This document shows, piece by piece, positions 26,607 to 34,916 of a stretch of 36,465 nucleotides of DNA; position 1 is the first letter of the stretch, and each line of letters opens with the position of its first letter. The translations under genes were made by a program, and so were the position numbers. The stretch is from Microthrixaceae bacterium. GTDB taxonomy: Bacteria > Actinomycetota > Acidimicrobiia > Acidimicrobiales > Microtrichaceae. A model generated the notes under the pieces. It was not told the origin of the DNA and did not search any database. It saw only the letters and a program-made list of their open reading frames with translations. The stretch spans positions 1 to 36,465 of the forward strand of contig JAGQSZ010000006.1 in assembly GCA_020439285.1 (NCBI GenBank), written 5' to 3'.

Positions 26607-28235
26607 CTATCCCCTGAGAACGGACAGACGGAACTGCCCAGTGGTGAAGGGCATGTCCGCGGTCGAGAACCAGATTCCTGACATTGAAGCGACCCTCATT
26701 CCCACCAGTGACGCCGCGCCCGTGATGACGAACGTTCTATTGATGCCAGCTTCGGGATCTACGAGAGTCATGGTCCCGGAGGAGAACTTTCGGGTGGTAT
26801 CCACTTCCACCTTGAACGCCAAAGACCGGTTCTCATCGTGTAGGACTACGTCGATCACAGACGCAGCTTTGGAAACGTCGTTCAGTTCACCTTCGGTGTT
26901 CGAGTCCACCAGGAAGGATCCTTCGTAAACGATCGGGCCGTCCATCGCCAGGTGCACAGTGATGTCTTGGATCAGTGGACGTGAGACGGTCGATACTGTC
27001 GATGCCGCGATCCCGTTGATCTGCACGCTTCGGTCCGGGTCGAAGAAGGACACGACACCTGAGCATGTGGTCGCATCGTCTTTGGTTCGACAGTCGGGGA
27101 ACACGACGAAGTGACCGTCCTGGGTCCACTTGACCTGTGACGTTGCGAACGTCAGACCGGGCCGCTTGGGAGGGGTGATGTCATATGCCTTTCCACCTTT
27201 GGAAGATATGAGCATCAATTTCGAGCAGTCCTCGCCCGCACCGAACGCGATTCTGGTGCTGTCCGGGGACACCGAGGGATTACAGATGTTCTCCGATGAG
27301 GTCAACACCACGCGGGAGAACGTTTCGGTTGATATGCGCAGCAATTCCCTACCACCGGGTCTGGGGCCGACGGCCAGGATGAAGTTGCCATCTGGTGAGA
27401 ACGCCGGATCATCAGCGGACAGCACGGTTCCGTTGATTCCTGGTTGCTGGGCGCTCGCTGTTGCGAGCGTGTAGGGCTGGTCTTTGCCGGGGATAGTCGA
27501 CTCGACGAGGATCAGGTCATCAGTGGTCGAATAGGTAATACCGCTGATTGATCTGGTGGACGGATCTCCCATCCGGTTGATCAACTCGCCGTTTCTGTCC
27601 ACGACCTTGATCACTGCGCCGAGAGTTCCCTCAGGCAACGGCGCAGAAAACGCTCCGTCGACCGAGGGGGGATCCTGAGTCTCGGACCGGGGCTCGACCA
27701 TGTCCTGGGTTCCGACTGCGATGTACGCCACCCATGCCGACGCCGGATCCCATGCCAATGCAGAACCAGTACCCACAGCTGGCATCCACGCGTCCGTTGC
27801 GAGCACCTTCGTTTCTCCGCCTTCGGCGGGGACGCTGATCACGGCCCCGTCAGCACGTATATACGCGATTAGGTCTCCCGTCGGAGAAACCGCCAACGAT
27901 CCCTGCCCGTTGGATCCTCTGGCTGCCTGGTCACCGACTTGAACTGGTTCCGCGGCGCCGATCCCACTCATGACCCGCCCGTCGCTGGTCACATAAGCCA
28001 CCCGATCATCCGGGAACACATCCGCTGGTTTGGTCGACGCTGTCGAGTCACCCTTGGATCCAGCGAGGGACGTCGAAGTGGCCGACCCGGTGCCGCTACC
28101 ACCGTCACTGTCACCCTTGCTGCCGGAACGAACGACAGCCACCACGACCGCTAGTGCAACGAACAGGGCTGCGAGTCCGCCCGCGTAGAGGAAGAAAGCC
28201 TTCGCCCTCGCTTGTTGGTCTCCGGAAGCCGTCAT
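26607..28235 (-). CDS. Membrane-anchored beta-propeller (PD40/TolB-like) protein heading the GlgE operon
   Basis: 542 residues from ATG 28235; the -10-like TAACCT ends 8 nt before it. A short cytoplasmic start is followed by a membrane helix (about 12-35) and a Gly/Ser/Thr-rich linker (about 40-70). A large extracytoplasmic domain then has repeated PD40-type units: SLAVSPTGDLIAYI, DDPAFSPDGNFILAV, NPSVSPDSTRIAFG and VKWTQDGHFVVF, the strand and 'SPDG' pattern of TolB-like beta-propellers. The last 130 residues form a separate beta-rich region. No enzyme motif is visible. It is first in an apparent operon with glgE, treS, mak and the rhomboid gene, and divergent from glgP, so a link to alpha-glucan metabolism or export is possible but unproven. 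Confidence 0.8.
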   Translation of the reverse strand: MTASGDQQARAKAFFLYAGGLAALFVALAVVVAVVRSGSKGDSDGGSGTGSATSTSLAGSKGDSTASTKPADVFPDDRVAYVTSDGRVMSGIGAAEPVQVGDQAARGSNGQGSLAVSPTGDLIAYIRADGAVISVPAEGGETKVLATDAWMPAVGTGSALAWDPASAWVAYIAVGTQDMVEPRSETQDPPSVDGAFSAPLPEGTLGAVIKVVDRNGELINRMGDPSTRSISGITYSTTDDLILVESTIPGKDQPYTLATASAQQPGINGTVLSADDPAFSPDGNFILAVGPRPGGRELLRISTETFSRVVLTSSENICNPSVSPDSTRIAFGAGEDCSKLMLISSKGGKAYDITPPKRPGLTFATSQVKWTQDGHFVVFPDCRTKDDATTCSGVVSFFDPDRSVQINGIAASTVSTVSRPLIQDITVHLAMDGPIVYEGSFLVDSNTEGELNDVSKAASVIDVVLHDENRSLAFKVEVDTTRKFSSGTMTLVDPEAGINRTFVITGAASLVGMRVASMSGIWFSTADMPFTTGQFRLSVLRG

Positions 28236-28243
28236 CGGGGTCA

Positions 28244-28288
28244 AGGTTACCGGCGTGCCCGTCGAAGTCTTCCACCCGCCGCTACCCT
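28244..28288. promoter_or_regulatory. Divergent -10-like elements between the GlgE operon and glgP
   Basis: On the minus strand TAACCT (28249-28244) ends 8 nt before ATG 28235. On the + strand TACCCT (28283-28288) ends 7 nt before ATG 28296. The gap between the starts is 60 bp, so glucan synthesis and breakdown could be controlled together from here. Confidence 0.5.
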
Positions 28289-28295
28289 CGCTCCT

Positions 28296-30860
28296 ATGAA
28301 CCCGATCAGCATGAAGGCCTTACGCAGCTTCACAGTCAAGCCACATCTGCCCGAGTCGCTCGCAGGGTTGGATGGGCTCGCTCGAGATCTGCGTTGGTCC
28401 TGGGATCTGCCGACGAGGGAACTGTTCTCCACGATCGACCCGCAGTTATGGGAGACCGGCGGCCACGATCCGCTGCTGTTGCTCGCCGAGGTGTCCCCCG
28501 ATCGTCTCGAAGAACTCTCCAACGACAACGCATATCTGGAGCGGTTGGCCAGCGCTGTCGAGTCCCTCACGCAGTACCACGAGTCTCAGCGCTGGTATCA
28601 GCAGACCTTTGGTGACGACGGGCCCCGCACGATTGCCTACTTCTCCCCTGAGTTCGGAATCTCTGAGGCTGTGCCGCAGTACTCAGGCGGTCTGGGAGTA
28701 CTCGCTGGCGATCACCTGAAGACGTGTTCAGATCTGGGTGTTCCACTGGTCGGGATCGGCCTGTTCTATCGCCACGGGTACTTCAGACAGTCACTCTCGG
28801 TCGATGGTTGGCAACAGGAACGATTCCCCGATCTCGATCCCTACTCGATGGCCCTCGAGCTGTGCGACGGCATCCGGGTTGAGCTCGAACTCGCTGACAC
28901 CGTGCTCTATGCCCAGGTGTGGAAGGCGACTGTCGGGCGGGTTCCGCTGTACCTGCTCGACACCGATATCCCCGACAATCCGGAACACCTACAGACCATC
29001 ACCGACCGTCTCTACGGAGGTGACGTCGAGCATCGTCTGCGCCAAGAGATGCTGCTCGGAATCGGGGGTGTCCGGGCGCTTGTCCAACTCGGAATCGAAG
29101 CAGATGTCTTCCACACCAACGAAGGCCACGCCGGGTTCTTGGGACTCGAGCGCATCAGGATGTTGATGGACAGTCATGGCCTGTCTTTGCCCGAGGCGAT
29201 GGAAGCAATCCGAGGCGGTGCGGTGTTCACGACCCACACGCCTGTGCCAGCGGGCATCGACAAGTTCCCACGGGAGCTGATCGAGAAGTACTTCCAGGGT
29301 TGGGCGAATCGTTGCGGAATCGACATCGACTCGTTGATGTCACTCGGCCACGGGCCGGGCAGCCCAGCAGATGAGCCTTTCAACATGGCTGTCATGGGAA
29401 TGCACCTAGCCGAATTTCGCAACGGTGTTTCCAAGCTCCACGGCGAAGTCAGCCGTGAGATGTTCTCCGAACTCTGGCCCGGTGTGCCGGATGCCGAAAT
29501 ACCGATCGGTTCGGTGACTAACGGGGTGCATGGACCGACGTGGGTCTCGGCTGAGATGGCTGACTTGTTCGACACCGAAGTCGGTTTTGATTGGCACCTC
29601 CGCGATGCCGAGGACTGGGACAAGATCGCTGATTGCGATGACCACACACTCTGGTCGGCTCGTATCGCTGCGAAGATGCGGTTAGTCGATCGCGTTCGAG
29701 AGCAGTTGCATCTTCAACTATCTCGAAGCGGCGGGGCGTCAAGTGGCTTGGAGTGGGTCGACGATGCTCTTGATCCCACGATTCTGACCATCGGGTTCGC
29801 CAGACGCATGGCCACCTACAAGCGCGCTGCATTGCTGTTGAATCAGCCCGAGCGGCTCAAGGCCCTTCTGTCGAACCCGGAACGGCCGGTGCAGTTCGTT
29901 TTCGCCGGCAAGTCCCACCCTGCAGATGACATGGGCAAGGAGTTGATCCGCCAGATCTTCACATTTGCTTCCCAGTCCGATGTGCGGCACCGATTCGTGT
30001 TCGTCGAGGACTACGACATGGCGATTGCCCGGGCTCTGGTCCAAGGCTGCGACGTGTGGTTGAACACTCCTGTGCGGCCGATGGAAGCCTCGGGTACCAG
30101 CGGCGAGAAGGCCGTTCTGAACGGAGGGCTTCACTGCTCCGTCCTCGACGGATGGTGGGCCGAGTGTTTCGTGCCGAACTCCGCCGACACCGAGGCGAAC
30201 GGTTGGGCGATCCCATCTGCCGAGGGTGTCGAGGATCCCGAGCGGCGTCTGGAGATCGAGGCGAACAGTCTGTTCGAACTCTTCGAAACCCAACTGATAC
30301 CCCTGTACTACGAAGACGTTCACGACGGTGTGGCTCGGGGTTGGACTCGTCGGATCAAGTCGAGCCTTCAGAGCCTGGGCCCGTTCGTCGGATCGCACCG
30401 GATGGTCAAGGACTATGTGACCGACCTGTATCGACCGGCCGGTATGCGCAGCCAACAACTCTCGGCTTCTAACTTCAACGCCGCCCGGACCCTGTCCGAG
30501 TTCAAGAATCGTTTACGTGAGTCCTGGTATGACGTTCACGTCGATTCCGTTGACGCCGACGAATCCATGGCCGACATGTTCGCAAAGCGCACAGTCACCG
30601 CGACTGTCCACCTGGGCACGCTCAACCAGGACGATGTCCAGGTCCAACTCGTGGTCGGTCAGGTCGGCCAGTCGGGGGAACTCGCCCCGTCAGCGGTAGT
30701 AGCGATGTCCCCCGCCGGTTCCATCGATGAGCGACACATCCGTTACTCGGCCGATGTCGACTTGAACCTAGCGGGTCGGATGGGTGTGACCGTCAGGGTC
30801 GTACCCAACCATCCTCTTGCAATCGACCCACTCGAATTCGGTCTCGTTGCATGGCCCTGA
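28296..30860 (+). CDS. glgP: Alpha-glucan (glycogen) phosphorylase GlgP
   Basis: 854 residues from ATG 28296; the frame extends upstream to 28212 but that part overlaps the divergent gene. GlgP releases glucose-1-phosphate from alpha-1,4-glucan with PLP. An N-terminal DUF3417-type region (FTVKPHLPESLAGLDGLARDLRWSWD) identifies the shorter actinobacterial phosphorylase class. It is followed by IAYFSPEFGISEAVPQYSGGLGVLAGDHLK and HTNEGHAGF. The PLP-binding Lys is in the EASGTSGEKAVLNGG stretch. The C-terminal 100 residues (TATVHLGTLNQDDVQVQLVVG) form an extra beta domain seen in this class. It stands divergent from the GlgE operon, pairing breakdown with synthesis. Confidence 0.97.
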   Translation: MNPISMKALRSFTVKPHLPESLAGLDGLARDLRWSWDLPTRELFSTIDPQLWETGGHDPLLLLAEVSPDRLEELSNDNAYLERLASAVESLTQYHESQRWYQQTFGDDGPRTIAYFSPEFGISEAVPQYSGGLGVLAGDHLKTCSDLGVPLVGIGLFYRHGYFRQSLSVDGWQQERFPDLDPYSMALELCDGIRVELELADTVLYAQVWKATVGRVPLYLLDTDIPDNPEHLQTITDRLYGGDVEHRLRQEMLLGIGGVRALVQLGIEADVFHTNEGHAGFLGLERIRMLMDSHGLSLPEAMEAIRGGAVFTTHTPVPAGIDKFPRELIEKYFQGWANRCGIDIDSLMSLGHGPGSPADEPFNMAVMGMHLAEFRNGVSKLHGEVSREMFSELWPGVPDAEIPIGSVTNGVHGPTWVSAEMADLFDTEVGFDWHLRDAEDWDKIADCDDHTLWSARIAAKMRLVDRVREQLHLQLSRSGGASSGLEWVDDALDPTILTIGFARRMATYKRAALLLNQPERLKALLSNPERPVQFVFAGKSHPADDMGKELIRQIFTFASQSDVRHRFVFVEDYDMAIARALVQGCDVWLNTPVRPMEASGTSGEKAVLNGGLHCSVLDGWWAECFVPNSADTEANGWAIPSAEGVEDPERRLEIEANSLFELFETQLIPLYYEDVHDGVARGWTRRIKSSLQSLGPFVGSHRMVKDYVTDLYRPAGMRSQQLSASNFNAARTLSEFKNRLRESWYDVHVDSVDADESMADMFAKRTVTATVHLGTLNQDDVQVQLVVGQVGQSGELAPSAVVAMSPAGSIDERHIRYSADVDLNLAGRMGVTVRVVPNHPLAIDPLEFGLVAWP

Positions 30861-30937
30861 GAGCACAGCGCCTGATCGCGTTGCACTGAAAGTCAATACC
30901 CAACAACGGGTGGGAGCGACGGGACCCGCTAGGGGAT

Positions 30938-31747
30938 TCAGTCGAACTTGGCTTTGCCCGGACCTTGGCTCAGGAACGATTCGACGCCGATCAGGGCGTC
31001 TCTGGTCGCGAACGAATCGACGAACAGGTCTTGTTCCAAGTTGAGTCCGTCTTCGAGCGTGCCCGCTAGTCCCGAATCGATCGCTCGTTTAGCAAGGGCG
31101 AGAGCATCGGATGGCCCTGCAGCGAAGGTGCGGGCCCACGCAATCGCTTCTTCGACCACATCAGCGCCGTCATCAACAACACGATCAACGAGGCCGATCC
31201 GCAACGCTTCGACAGCATCCACTGCCCGACCTGTGAACACCAGGTCCTTAGCTCTGGACGGACCGACCAAGCGGGCCAGACGTTGTGTGCCACCGCCGCC
31301 AGGGATGATTCCGAGGAGGATCTCGGGCTGACCGAGGCGTGCCTTCTCACCAGCGACCCGGAAGTCACACGCCAAAGCAAGTTCGCATCCGCCACCAAGG
31401 GCGACGCCCGAGATCGCGGCGATGGTCGGGCAACGCAGCGCCGCAACGGCGTTGAGTGCCCGCAGGAACGCTCCACCGATCTCACGGACACGTTCTGGGG
31501 ACGCCAGCTCGAATGGTTCTGTCCCCGCGGTGAACTGTGTGATGTCCGCACCGGCAGCAAACGCCCGCTCTCCACCGGCGATTACGACCGCTCTCGCAGT
31601 GTCGGCGACTTCGGTTGCCGCATCGTGGAGTTGGTCGAGCAGTTCTACGCTCAACGGATTCAGTTTCCCGTTGTTCAATCTCAGCTGCACAACTCCATCG
31701 CCACTGTCCGTGCGTTCCACCAGGGTTTCATCATTGCTTTGCGACAT
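30938..31747 (-). CDS. Enoyl-CoA hydratase/isomerase family protein
   Basis: 269 residues from ATG 31747. The crotonase fold is clear: ERAFAAGADITQF forms the oxyanion-hole segment with the first conserved Gly, GGGCELALACDFRVA carries one catalytic Glu, and QPEILLGIIPGGGGTQRLARLVG the other. Both acids of true enoyl-CoA hydratases are present, so hydration of trans-2-enoyl-CoA in beta-oxidation is likely. The exact substrate is unknown. The C-terminal helix ending GPGKAKFD is typical. It starts 10 bp after the soluble kinase gene and is the last of the minus-strand run. 77 bp separate it from the convergent glgP, and no clear terminator was seen there. Confidence 0.93.
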   Translation of the reverse strand: MSQSNDETLVERTDSGDGVVQLRLNNGKLNPLSVELLDQLHDAATEVADTARAVVIAGGERAFAAGADITQFTAGTEPFELASPERVREIGGAFLRALNAVAALRCPTIAAISGVALGGGCELALACDFRVAGEKARLGQPEILLGIIPGGGGTQRLARLVGPSRAKDLVFTGRAVDAVEALRIGLVDRVVDDGADVVEEAIAWARTFAAGPSDALALAKRAIDSGLAGTLEDGLNLEQDLFVDSFATRDALIGVESFLSQGPGKAKFD

Positions 31748-31757
31748 GCCAAGGACT

Positions 31758-32540
31758 CTAGGCCTTGGGCGCCCGTCTGGTTCCCGATCCGGGCTTGGCG
31801 AGTCTCCGCAGATCCCTCGCAAGTTTGGCCGCTGTCGGACGTTTCGTTGGGTCCGCGACCCTCGCCCGTTCAAGCAGACCGGTCAATCGAGTCTCACCAT
31901 TTGGAAGCACCTCCAACAGAGTTGATGCGAGCGCGTACACATCTGAGGGCCCCGACGGGCGTGCACCCCGGATCCGCTCCGGTGCAGCAAACGCGGGAGT
32001 GAGCCCGACCGAGGCAACCGTCTCCTCGAACCCGATCAGATCTGACATTCCGAAATCGACTATCACCGGCGAACCTGAGGAATCGAAAATAATGTTGTTG
32101 GGCGAAATATCTCCATGGAACACGCCTGCTTCGTGTGCTTCGCCGAGAGCGACGAACAATGAGCAGCAATCCGTGGCGCCGAGTTCACTGCAGTCGCTCG
32201 TTGGGCCTTCGATCCTGTCGGTAAGCGATCCGCCGGGAAGAAACTCGGTGACGAGCCAAGGAATAGATCGCTGGTCGAGGCCGGCCTGCAAGACCTGGCA
32301 GATACCCGCAATGTCACGGAGTCTGCCCAAGGATCTGAGTTCTGCCTCGAATCGTCTACCGACAATCTGTTCCCATGTCTCCTCGCCGAGAGCACCCGGA
32401 GGCATGCTCGGACTCAGATCCATCACCTTGACCGCTACGTCGCTTCCCGTTCGGGTGTCACGAGCGAGCCACACCGTTGCTGAACGACCCGAACCAATCT
32501 CCCGGATGAGTCGGAACCTGCTCGGCAGCCTGACAGTCAT
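31758..32540 (-). CDS. Soluble Ser/Thr protein kinase
   Basis: 260 residues, little more than a kinase domain and with no membrane helix. The glycine loop is IGSGRSATVWLA, the ATP-binding Lys38 lies in VAVKVM, Glu66 is in the expected helix C (RRFEAELRSL), the catalytic Asp144 in HGDISPNN (HGD in place of HRD) and Asp162 in DFG, followed by an APE (AAPERI). All residues needed for phosphotransfer are present, unlike the PASTA protein at 6431. The C-terminus is short and basic (GSGTRRAPKA). It overlaps the ABC permease gene by 4 bp and precedes the enoyl-CoA hydratase by 10 bp, so it is co-transcribed with a metal-transport pair. Its targets are unknown. Confidence 0.92.
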   Translation of the reverse strand: MTVRLPSRFRLIREIGSGRSATVWLARDTRTGSDVAVKVMDLSPSMPPGALGEETWEQIVGRRFEAELRSLGRLRDIAGICQVLQAGLDQRSIPWLVTEFLPGGSLTDRIEGPTSDCSELGATDCCSLFVALGEAHEAGVFHGDISPNNIIFDSSGSPVIVDFGMSDLIGFEETVASVGLTPAFAAPERIRGARPSGPSDVYALASTLLEVLPNGETRLTGLLERARVADPTKRPTAAKLARDLRRLAKPGSGTRRAPKA

Positions 32541-33409
32541 GACCCCGAGGGGCTCTCCAGTGGTCGACGAGAGACGAGCGACGCCAGTTCTGATCCGACT
32601 AGGACTACGAGGAACATCACCACTGCGGTTGTCGCTATTGCTGCCCCCGGTGCCAGATCAGCGTGCCATGCGATCAACAACCCGATGACTACCGCAATCT
32701 CGGCGAAGACCACCGACGCCACGAGAACCAGTGGCACTCTACGGACGACTTGGACAGCCGTGGCGGCCGGTGCGGTGATCAGCGCGAAGACGAGCAGGGA
32801 ACCGACCGCTTTGAAGCTGGCAACGATTGTTGCAGTGACAAGGACGAGCATCACGGCGTGGGTCAACCCGGGTCGAAGACCCATCACCTTGGCCGCACTT
32901 TCGTTGAAAGACAGGACGAGAAATGCCCGGTATCCGATAACGGTCGTCACCAGGACAAGCGCAGCGACGACGGCACCAAGGATCAGGTCACCGCTACGGA
33001 TGCTTGTGATTCCACCGAACAAGAAGCTCGTCAGATCGCCAGCGAAGGTCGAGGAGCGACTCAGGACTAGAACACCGACTGACAGCATGCCGACGAACAG
33101 CAAGCCGATCGCTGTGTCGGCTCCGAAGCGTGCGCGGCGCTGCACGGCGGTGATGCCTGCAACCATCACCGCGGCACTCACGACTGCCCCGATCACCGGA
33201 CTGATCCCGAGAACAGCAGACACCGCTAGGCCGGGCACGACCCCGTGAGCGAGTGCATCGCCGATGAAGGTGAGGCCCCGCAGGACGATCCAAGTGCCGA
33301 TCAATCCGCAGGCCGCTCCGGCGAGTAGCGATGCGAAAAGAGCGCGCTGCATGACTGGCGAAGTCACGAACGGGTCGAACCATTCGAGTATCGGAACTGC
33401 TGCGAGCAC
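32537..33409 (-). CDS. Metal ABC transporter permease (ABC-3 family, ZnuB/MntB-like)
   Basis: 290 residues from a GTG. About eight hydrophobic helices are visible. The segment CGLIGTWIVLRGLTFIGDALAHGVVPGLAV is the family's highly conserved N-terminal region, and SFKAVGSLLVFALITAPAATA is the coupling-helix region. The family imports Zn2+, Mn2+ or Fe2+; the metal cannot be told here. It follows the binding-protein gene by 9 bp and overlaps the kinase gene by 4 bp. The ATPase subunit normally encoded between or beside these genes is missing, so an ATPase from elsewhere must be used if the transporter works. Confidence 0.94.
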   Translation of the reverse strand: MLAAVPILEWFDPFVTSPVMQRALFASLLAGAACGLIGTWIVLRGLTFIGDALAHGVVPGLAVSAVLGISPVIGAVVSAAVMVAGITAVQRRARFGADTAIGLLFVGMLSVGVLVLSRSSTFAGDLTSFLFGGITSIRSGDLILGAVVAALVLVTTVIGYRAFLVLSFNESAAKVMGLRPGLTHAVMLVLVTATIVASFKAVGSLLVFALITAPAATAVQVVRRVPLVLVASVVFAEIAVVIGLLIAWHADLAPGAAIATTAVVMFLVVLVGSELASLVSRRPLESPSGS

Positions 33410-33418
33410 TGGTCGAAC

Positions 33419-34375
33419 CTACTTCGAGAGTGCCGCAGCCACACGCTCGGCGTTCACGGTCATCATCTGCACGTATGTGCTCGAGATGATGCCGCCAGCA
33501 TCTGCTGAGGTGTCGACGGTCTTGGGGGGTGTCTCGATGTAGAGGGGAACGACCTCTCCGTTCACTGACACGTCGCGCGCCAACGACTCTGCCTTGTCGT
33601 TGCTCTCGCCGGCTTGGACAAAGACGGTGTCGATTCCGGCGGAGGTCATCAGGACTCGCAGTTTCTCGAGATGCCGGGCGTCGGTCTCGGCAAGGGATCC
33701 GGATGCGTCGTTCATGGCCCCGAGAACCTCGAAATCAAATCGTTGAGCGAAGTACCCCATGTTGTGATGCTCCGTGACCAGCTTCCTTCGACTCGAAGGA
33801 ATCACTTCCATCTCCCTGGCCATCAATGTCGTCAGGTCTGTCAGATCGCCCGAGTACTGCTTCGCACAGCGGTCCAACTCAGTCGAGTCCATCAACTCCA
33901 GTGGCTTCAGCTTCGCAGCCACAACGCCGACTACTCCCCTGACACGTTCCGGTTCCATCCAGAAGTGTGGATCCCCTGCAATGGGGGGCATGTCGGAGTC
34001 CATTGCGGCGCCGAGGTCAACCACTTCCACACCGGCATCCCTTGCCATATCGAGAACCGGGGTGAATGAGGCGTCGAGCCCCAATCCGTTGGTGAACACG
34101 ACCCTGGATTCGAGCACCTGATCAGAAGCGTGCAGGGACAGTTCGAAGTCGTGGGTGTCAGAACCTGCGGGGACGAGTGAATCGACGGGGATCGCGTGGC
34201 AGGTCGCCGACGATATGACATCGGCCCAAATAGCGGTCGTGGCCAACACAGGTGCCGACTTCGCCGGTTTGGTGTTGTCGGAACCTTCCTTGTCCGATGA
34301 GCAGCCGTTGACAACTGCGACCAGTAACAGCATGGGAACCAGGGCCCACCCGAGGCCCGCCGATCTCTTGGACAT
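33419..34375 (-). CDS. Metal-binding lipoprotein of an ABC transporter (ZnuA/TroA-like)
   Basis: 318 residues. A lipoprotein signal peptide ends in a VNGC lipobox with Cys25 as lipid anchor. The cluster-A-I binding fold follows. Candidate metal ligands are His75 (SDTHDFEL), His137 (GDPHFWMEP) and His203 (VTEHHNMGYF), with an acidic residue in the C-terminal lobe. The DPHFW and EHH patterns are those of zinc/manganese binders. The long His-rich loop of some ZnuA proteins is absent, so manganese or iron is as possible as zinc. Its ATG directly follows the NifU-like stop (TGAATG, no spacing) and its stop lies 9 bp before the permease start. Confidence 0.94.
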   Translation of the reverse strand: MSKRSAGLGWALVPMLLLVAVVNGCSSDKEGSDNTKPAKSAPVLATTAIWADVISSATCHAIPVDSLVPAGSDTHDFELSLHASDQVLESRVVFTNGLGLDASFTPVLDMARDAGVEVVDLGAAMDSDMPPIAGDPHFWMEPERVRGVVGVVAAKLKPLELMDSTELDRCAKQYSGDLTDLTTLMAREMEVIPSSRRKLVTEHHNMGYFAQRFDFEVLGAMNDASGSLAETDARHLEKLRVLMTSAGIDTVFVQAGESNDKAESLARDVSVNGEVVPLYIETPPKTVDTSADAGGIISSTYVQMMTVNAERVAAALSK

Positions 34376-34636
34376 TCAGTCGACCTGGGCCCAGTCAGGA
34401 GTTTCTTCGACTTCGAGTTGAACAACCGAGGTGACCCACGGAACACGGTCCTTCATGATTCGCTCCACCCCGAACTTCATTGTCAGGGTCGCAGATGGAC
34501 AGCCCACACATGATCCCGTGAGGCGCACTGTCACCACGCCCTCTGCCTCGTCAACATCGACCAGTTCGACATCTCCGCCGTCGGCCTGAATACCGGGACG
34601 GACGTCAGCGATGACTTCTTCGACGTCGGCGTTCAC
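34376..34636 (-). CDS. NifU-like C-terminal domain protein (Fe-S scaffold/carrier)
   Basis: 86 residues from a GTG. It is a single NifU C-terminal domain: VEEVIADVRPGIQADGGDVELVDVDE, then the cluster-binding CxxC in GSCVGCPSATLTMK. Such proteins carry an Fe-S cluster and pass it to apo-proteins. Stand-alone domains of this size are common in actinobacteria. The stop is immediately followed by the ATG of the metal lipoprotein, so the five-gene minus-strand run begins here. CATGAT lies 7 nt upstream of the GTG on the minus strand, a possible -10. Co-occurrence with a metal transporter may reflect iron supply, but this is inference. Confidence 0.9.
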   Translation of the reverse strand: MNADVEEVIADVRPGIQADGGDVELVDVDEAEGVVTVRLTGSCVGCPSATLTMKFGVERIMKDRVPWVTSVVQLEVEETPDWAQVD

Positions 34637-34700
34637 CGATCAGATCATGGATGCTATGGGGCGTCATTACAACCCGGGGGCTACGGTGGAGGCCATCGAC

Positions 34701-34904
34701 ATGGGTTCACTATCTGCGTTAGGCGTGATTCTCGCCCATCAGGGCGGATGGGACGAGTTTCTCATGGTGGCAGCGCCAATCATCGCGTTCGCCTTCTTGC
34801 TCAAGGCAGCCAGCAGCAGAGCCAACCACCTCGATGATGACGAGGGCGCCGTGTTCCGATCTGATCAGGACACCCCGTCACGTGGACCCAAAGGGCTCGT
34901 GTAG
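34701..34904 (+). CDS. Small membrane protein of unknown function
   Basis: 67 residues from ATG 34701, chosen because GGTGGAGG (34685-34692) lies 8 nt before it; upstream ATGs at 34647 and 34656 and a start at 34611 are in frame but have no such signal. One hydrophobic helix spans about residues 20-41 (EFLMVAAPIIAFAFLLKAA), and a charged cytoplasmic-type tail follows (NHLDDDEGAVFRSDQD). It resembles the small single-helix proteins common in actinobacteria. It is divergent from the NifU-like gene and convergent with murA (12 bp between stops). The function is not recognisable. Confidence 0.65.
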   Translation: MGSLSALGVILAHQGGWDEFLMVAAPIIAFAFLLKAASSRANHLDDDEGAVFRSDQDTPSRGPKGLV

Positions 34905-34916
34905 GCGAGTTACTTC

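Noticed and set aside
29739-30458. Open frame of 239 codons on the minus strand
   Set aside because: It is antisense to glgP, which is conserved throughout this stretch.
31765-32688. Open frame of 307 codons on the + strand
   Set aside because: It is antisense to the soluble kinase and permease genes, with low-complexity composition and no motif.
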